DNA of 8,295 nucleotides, from positions 1 through 8,295 of the forward strand of contig CAIPFS010000247.1 of NCBI GenBank assembly GCA_903864375.1, given 5' to 3'. The notes below the pieces were generated by a model that did not search any database, had not been told where the DNA came from, and saw only the letters and a program-made list of their open reading frames with translations. Below, piece by piece: positions 5,706 to 8,295 of the stretch (the stretch's first letter is position 1; each line of letters begins with the position of its first letter). This stretch comes from an uncultured Verrucomicrobiota bacterium. Lineage in GTDB: Bacteria > Verrucomicrobiota > Verrucomicrobiia > Limisphaerales > UBA9464. Position numbers and translations under genes: made by a program.

Positions 5706-7938
5706 TTTTATCGCCTCGGCGCTCACCCGGTTTGGCGAACCCGGAGCCCACGCGGCGCGGTTTCTGGTTGAAAACATGCCCCCATCCGACCGCGACACTC
5801 TCTCCGCCGCGTTCCTGATGGAAAACCTGGAGCTCGCACTCCAGGCGAGGACGGAGTTTCCCTGGGCCCGCGAGGTTCCAGAGGACGTCTTCCTCAATGA
5901 TGTCCTGCCCTATGCGGTTTTTGATGAACCCCGTGACCCCTGGCGGGCCGACTTCCATGCCCGAGCCCGGGAACTCGTCAAGGACGCGCACTCAGCCACG
6001 GAAGCCGCCCAGATTCTCAACCGCGACCTCTTCAAGCTGGTCAACGTCCATTACAACACCGGACGTAAACGTCCCAATCAAAGTCCCTCCGAATCCATGG
6101 CGTTGGGCAAGGCCACCTGCACCGGTCTGTCGGTGATTCTCGTCGATGCCTGCCGGTCGGTCGGCATACCAGCCCGAGCCGTCGGTACGTTCGTCTGGAT
6201 GAACGAACGGGGAAATCATACCTGGGCGGAAATCTGGGATGGCGACTGGCATTTCACCGGGGCCGATGAGTATGACGCTGCCGGCCTCGACCGGGGCTGG
6301 TTCGTCGGAGATGCCGGTCAGGCCAGGGCGGATGACCAGAGGCACGCCATTTTTGCCACGTCCTGGAAACGGGAGGGTGTTTATTTTCCGATGGTTTGGG
6401 CCCGGGATAGCCAGTCCGTCGCCGCCGTGAACGTCACCGCTCGCTACGCCAAGGCCAAACCCTCCGACAGTCCCGGAGCGGTTGCTCCCATCGCCCACCT
6501 GGGTATCCGCCTGCTGGAAAAGTCCCATGGGGCCCGTCTCGTCGCCAGGGTGCAGGCCATGGATCTGTCGGGTCGGGTGCTGGCGGAAGGCGACACCAAG
6601 GCGGGGAGGGCGGACCTCAACGATATGCCACGACTCGAATTTCCCCCCGGGTCCCATGGATGGCTTCGGTTCACCGTTGACCACGTCACCCGTGAAATGC
6701 CGTTCGGACCCCTGCCGGTCGGAGAATCGACCCTGGACGCCGTCTGGTCTGAGTTGACGGCTCCGTCGGATAATATCGTCCGATTGGAAAAATGGCTGCA
6801 CACCGCATCGCTGATGTGCACGGTCAAATTCTCCCCGGAACCCGGTTCCGATCCCATTCCGGCATTGCAGTCGCCCCTGACTCGGGCGGAAGCCGAACGG
6901 GCTGTCCAAATCCTTGTCTGGCATCGCCAGCAATTGATCATCAAGGCCCGGAAGGCCGAATTCGATGCAAAGACGATCGAATGGCAGGGGAAGACGCTTC
7001 ATTGGATGACGCGAACCTATGGAGAGGCTCCCACCGGCGGCCACAGTCTTTGGATTTCCATGCACGGAGGCGGGAGTGCGCCTTCCTCGGTGAACAGCCA
7101 GCAATGGACCAACCAGATTGGACTCTATCAACCCCCCGAAGGCGTCTATGTTGCCCCTCGTGCCCCCACGGATACCTGGAACCTCTGGCATGAGTCTCAC
7201 ATCGACCCGATGTTCAGCCGTTTGATCGAGGACTATATCGCGATGGGCGGCGTCAATCCGGACCGGGTTTATTTGATGGGATATTCGGCAGGGGGGGATG
7301 GGGTTTGGCAGCTGGCACCCCGAATGGCGGACCAGCTTGCCGCCGCCTCCATGATGGCCGGCCACCCCAATGACGCCTCACTGGAAAGCCTCCGGAACCT
7401 GCCCTTTGCCATCTTCATGGGTGGAGAGGATGCCGCCTACCACCGCAACACGATCGCCGCCGAACGCGGTGCGGCGCTGGATCGTCTGGCAGAGGCTGAT
7501 CCCGGGGCCTATGTCCATCAGGTGCATATCTATCCGGGTCTGGGACATTGGATGAACCGCAAAGATGCTGAGGCAGTCCCCTGGATGGCGGGTTTCCGGC
7601 GTCAACCGTGGCCGAAGAAAGTCGTCTGGAAACAGGGGGGTACCCTTCACTCCCGCTTTTACTGGCTGGAACTGGAAAGCCTGGAGGCCGTCAAGCCAGG
7701 TCAAAAGATCGTCGCCACCGCCGACCAGCAGACCATTCGGATTGAGGGCGAGGTTCCCGCCGGACTGAAGCTGCGGCTCTCCGATGAGCTGGTGGACCTC
7801 AATCGCCCCATCCAGGTCTTGGTCAACGGAAAGACTGTCCATACCGGGAGGGTTCAGCGCGATGCGGTCAGCATTCTTCGGTCGTTGGAGGACCGGGCAG
7901 ATGCCCCCGCTGCGTCCACGGCCATCCTGCGGCTTTGA
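5644..7938 (+). CDS. Exported transglutaminase-like / alpha-beta hydrolase (esterase-type) fusion protein
   Basis: A 764-residue exported protein with two enzyme domains. The GTG at 5644 is chosen because it opens a signal peptide (MRFLSLLLCVAWSASAAA, 1-18); no other in-frame start provides one. A transglutaminase-like core spans about 105-255, with Cys159 (KATCTGLS), His192 (NHTWAEIW) and an acidic Asp208/Glu209 in GADEYD. The following LDRGWF and HAIFATSW match a secreted bacterial subgroup as I remember it. Residues 260-370 look like a beta-sandwich. An alpha/beta-hydrolase spans about 460-655: oxyanion HGGGS (474-478), nucleophile Ser548 in GYSAG, Asp596 (GGED) and His635 (GLGHW), a complete triad resembling polyhydroxybutyrate-depolymerase or feruloyl-esterase-like enzymes. 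The last 100 residues are probably beta-rich. Both active sites look intact. The transglutaminase fold could act as a peptidase, amidase or transferase, so cleavage of peptide or ester bonds in envelope or external polymers is only an inference. The start overlaps the membrane-protein gene by 62 bases, and no strong Shine-Dalgarno is present. Confidence 0.92.
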   Translation: MRFLSLLLCVAWSASAAATDDFIASALTRFGEPGAHAARFLVENMPPSDRDTLSAAFLMENLELALQARTEFPWAREVPEDVFLNDVLPYAVFDEPRDPWRADFHARARELVKDAHSATEAAQILNRDLFKLVNVHYNTGRKRPNQSPSESMALGKATCTGLSVILVDACRSVGIPARAVGTFVWMNERGNHTWAEIWDGDWHFTGADEYDAAGLDRGWFVGDAGQARADDQRHAIFATSWKREGVYFPMVWARDSQSVAAVNVTARYAKAKPSDSPGAVAPIAHLGIRLLEKSHGARLVARVQAMDLSGRVLAEGDTKAGRADLNDMPRLEFPPGSHGWLRFTVDHVTREMPFGPLPVGESTLDAVWSELTAPSDNIVRLEKWLHTASLMCTVKFSPEPGSDPIPALQSPLTRAEAERAVQILVWHRQQLIIKARKAEFDAKTIEWQGKTLHWMTRTYGEAPTGGHSLWISMHGGGSAPSSVNSQQWTNQIGLYQPPEGVYVAPRAPTDTWNLWHESHIDPMFSRLIEDYIAMGGVNPDRVYLMGYSAGGDGVWQLAPRMADQLAAASMMAGHPNDASLESLRNLPFAIFMGGEDAAYHRNTIAAERGAALDRLAEADPGAYVHQVHIYPGLGHWMNRKDAEAVPWMAGFRRQPWPKKVVWKQGGTLHSRFYWLELESLEAVKPGQKIVATADQQTIRIEGEVPAGLKLRLSDELVDLNRPIQVLVNGKTVHTGRVQRDAVSILRSLEDRADAPAASTAILRL

Positions 7939-7954
7939 TGGGTTCGGATTCTTC

Positions 7955-7981
7955 CCAAAGCCGGCTCCACTGCCGGTTTGG
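7955..7981 (+). terminator. Stem-loop after the hydrolase gene, possible terminator or 3' stabiliser
   Basis: CCAAA-G-CCGGC (7955-7965) pairs with GCCGG-TTTGG (7972-7981), giving ten base pairs with one bulged G and a six-base loop. It starts 16 bases after the TGA stop at 7936-7938, where a terminator would be expected. No T-run follows, so it is not a textbook intrinsic terminator; it could protect the mRNA 3' end or work with Rho. Confidence 0.45.
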
Positions 7982-8121
7982 AAATCCGCGGACTTGCAGC
8001 CTCCCCATCGTTTTACGGATCAGGCTGGAAATGACTCGGGTTGAGTTGCGGAACCGGCGTGAATTGTAACGCCTCCGGCTCTGCTGGGGCCTCGCTTCCT
8101 AGGTGCCTTGAGAACCGGAAA

Positions 8122-8148
8122 GGGGATGATCCCCGCAATGATCGGGGA
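8122..8148. other. GC-rich hairpin with two alternative pairings
   Basis: CCCC at 8131-8134 can pair upstream with GGGG at 8122-8125 (loop ATGAT). Alternatively TCCCCG (8130-8135) can pair downstream with CGGGGA (8143-8148, loop of seven). The two stems exclude each other. No T-run follows. The stems are short, so they may be chance structures. Confidence 0.25.
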
Positions 8149-8221
8149 CTTGCCGGAGCGCAGTAGTGTCCAGTCAAAAACCGCCCAAAAGTGGTGTTTC
8201 TAGAGGTTTAAGAGTAGTTAC

Positions 8222-8227
8222 AGGAGG
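8222..8227 (+). promoter_or_regulatory. Strong Shine-Dalgarno AGGAGG ahead of the edge reading frame
   Basis: AGGAGG at 8222-8227 lies six bases before an ATT at 8234, an optimal spacing. It is the only textbook ribosome binding site in the window, and it supports translation starting near 8234 although no ATG, GTG or TTG is available in that frame there. A TTG at 8235 lies in another frame and meets a stop after five codons. Confidence 0.5.
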
Positions 8228-8233
8228 CATATC

Positions 8234-8295
8234 ATTGGCAAAGAGCTGGTAGAGAGGTATTTGCTCAAAAGCGCTGACGCTGAGGACTTGCAGGA
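8234..8295 (+). CDS. Partial open frame at right edge, possible transposase N-terminus
   Basis: Twenty codons run to the window end without a stop, reading (I/M)GKELVERYLLK followed by SADAEDLQ. The other two frames meet stops (TAG after TTG at 8235; TGA in the frame of 8233). The frame is open upstream only to a TAG at 8201-8203 and contains no ATG, GTG or TTG before an internal TTG at 8261. With AGGAGG six bases upstream, ATT at 8234 is the best-placed start, and AUU initiation is documented in IS911. The acidic 'DAEDLQ' stretch loosely recalls N-termini of IS256-type transposases, but that is a weak impression. The protein is truncated, so its function cannot be established here. Confidence 0.4.
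   Translation, partial: MGKELVERYLLKSADAEDLQ

Larger units (their letters stand above)
7939..8163. other. Intergenic region between the hydrolase gene and the IS-like edge
   Basis: I see no protein-coding gene in this stretch. It holds a stem-loop soon after the stop codon (7955-7981) and a second small GC-rich hairpin (8122-8148), described separately. Open frames reading through it are extensions of other-frame translations of the upstream gene. Confidence 0.6.
8164..8295 (+). mobile_element. Probable left end of an insertion sequence, cut off by the window edge
   Basis: From about 8164 (TAGTGTCCAGTC) the sequence becomes visibly more AT-rich than the rest of the window. The first part (8164-8221) is a short leader without a gene, and it is followed by an AGGAGG and an open frame to the end. 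A GTGTCC-type terminus, a short leader and an immediate transposase start are how many IS elements begin. The opposite terminal repeat and target duplication lie outside the window, so the exact boundary and the family cannot be shown. Confidence 0.4.

Noticed and set aside
4661..5818. A 385-codon plus-strand frame overlapping both the membrane protein and the hydrolase gene
   Set aside because: Its product is Pro/Arg/Ser-rich without any recognisable feature, whereas the alternative frame encodes regular membrane helices with a repeated motif, and the downstream frame has a signal peptide.
5992..7365. A 457-codon minus-strand frame inside the transglutaminase-hydrolase gene
   Set aside because: It is antisense to a gene whose two active-site motif sets are clear, and the product is Gly/Pro-rich with no family resemblance.
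1..8295. CRISPR array, tRNA or rRNA genes
   Set aside because: No regularly spaced repeats and no tRNA or rRNA-like conserved segments were seen on either strand.

Overview
The window is about 60% GC and carries three confident genes plus the edge of a probable insertion sequence. It most likely comes from a member of the Planctomycetota-Verrucomicrobiota superphylum, more probably Verrucomicrobiota. The basis is the large secreted protein on the minus strand. Its order of SGNH-like domain, six-bladed-type propeller ('PVC-type membrane-bound dehydrogenase'), HEAT-like helices, discoidin domain and redox domain is characteristic of that group. The weak or absent Shine-Dalgarno sequences at the chromosomal genes also fit. 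The phylum assignment is inference; no rRNA or marker gene is present.

Layout. Bases 1-114 are non-coding. A strong rho-independent terminator (115-150) ends the minus-strand gene at 192-4580. That gene encodes a secreted protein of about 1462 residues ending in an azurin-like type 1 copper domain; it has no CxxCH haem motif. A 180-base intergenic region (4581-4760) separates it from a divergent plus-strand pair. The first of the pair (4761-5705) is a polytopic membrane protein of unknown function with an internal repeat. The second (5644-7938) starts inside the first with GTG and encodes an exported 764-residue protein. It joins a transglutaminase-like Cys-His domain to a complete Ser-Asp-His alpha/beta-hydrolase. 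After its stop come two hairpins. From about 8164 the composition becomes more AT-rich, and a transposase-like reading frame with a strong AGGAGG but no ATG/GTG/TTG start runs off the window end.

How the genes may work together. The two large proteins are predicted to be exported, and the third is in the membrane, so the locus concerns the cell envelope or periplasm. The copper-domain protein looks like an electron-transferring oxidoreductase for an unknown, probably carbohydrate-like, substrate. The 62-base overlap suggests the membrane protein and the transglutaminase-hydrolase are translated together. No sequence evidence links the divergent gene to that pair functionally.

The most notable points are the transglutaminase-hydrolase fusion, the cupredoxin in place of the usual cytochrome c domain, the apparent loss of catalytic residues in the SGNH domain, and the IS edge with a possible ATT start.
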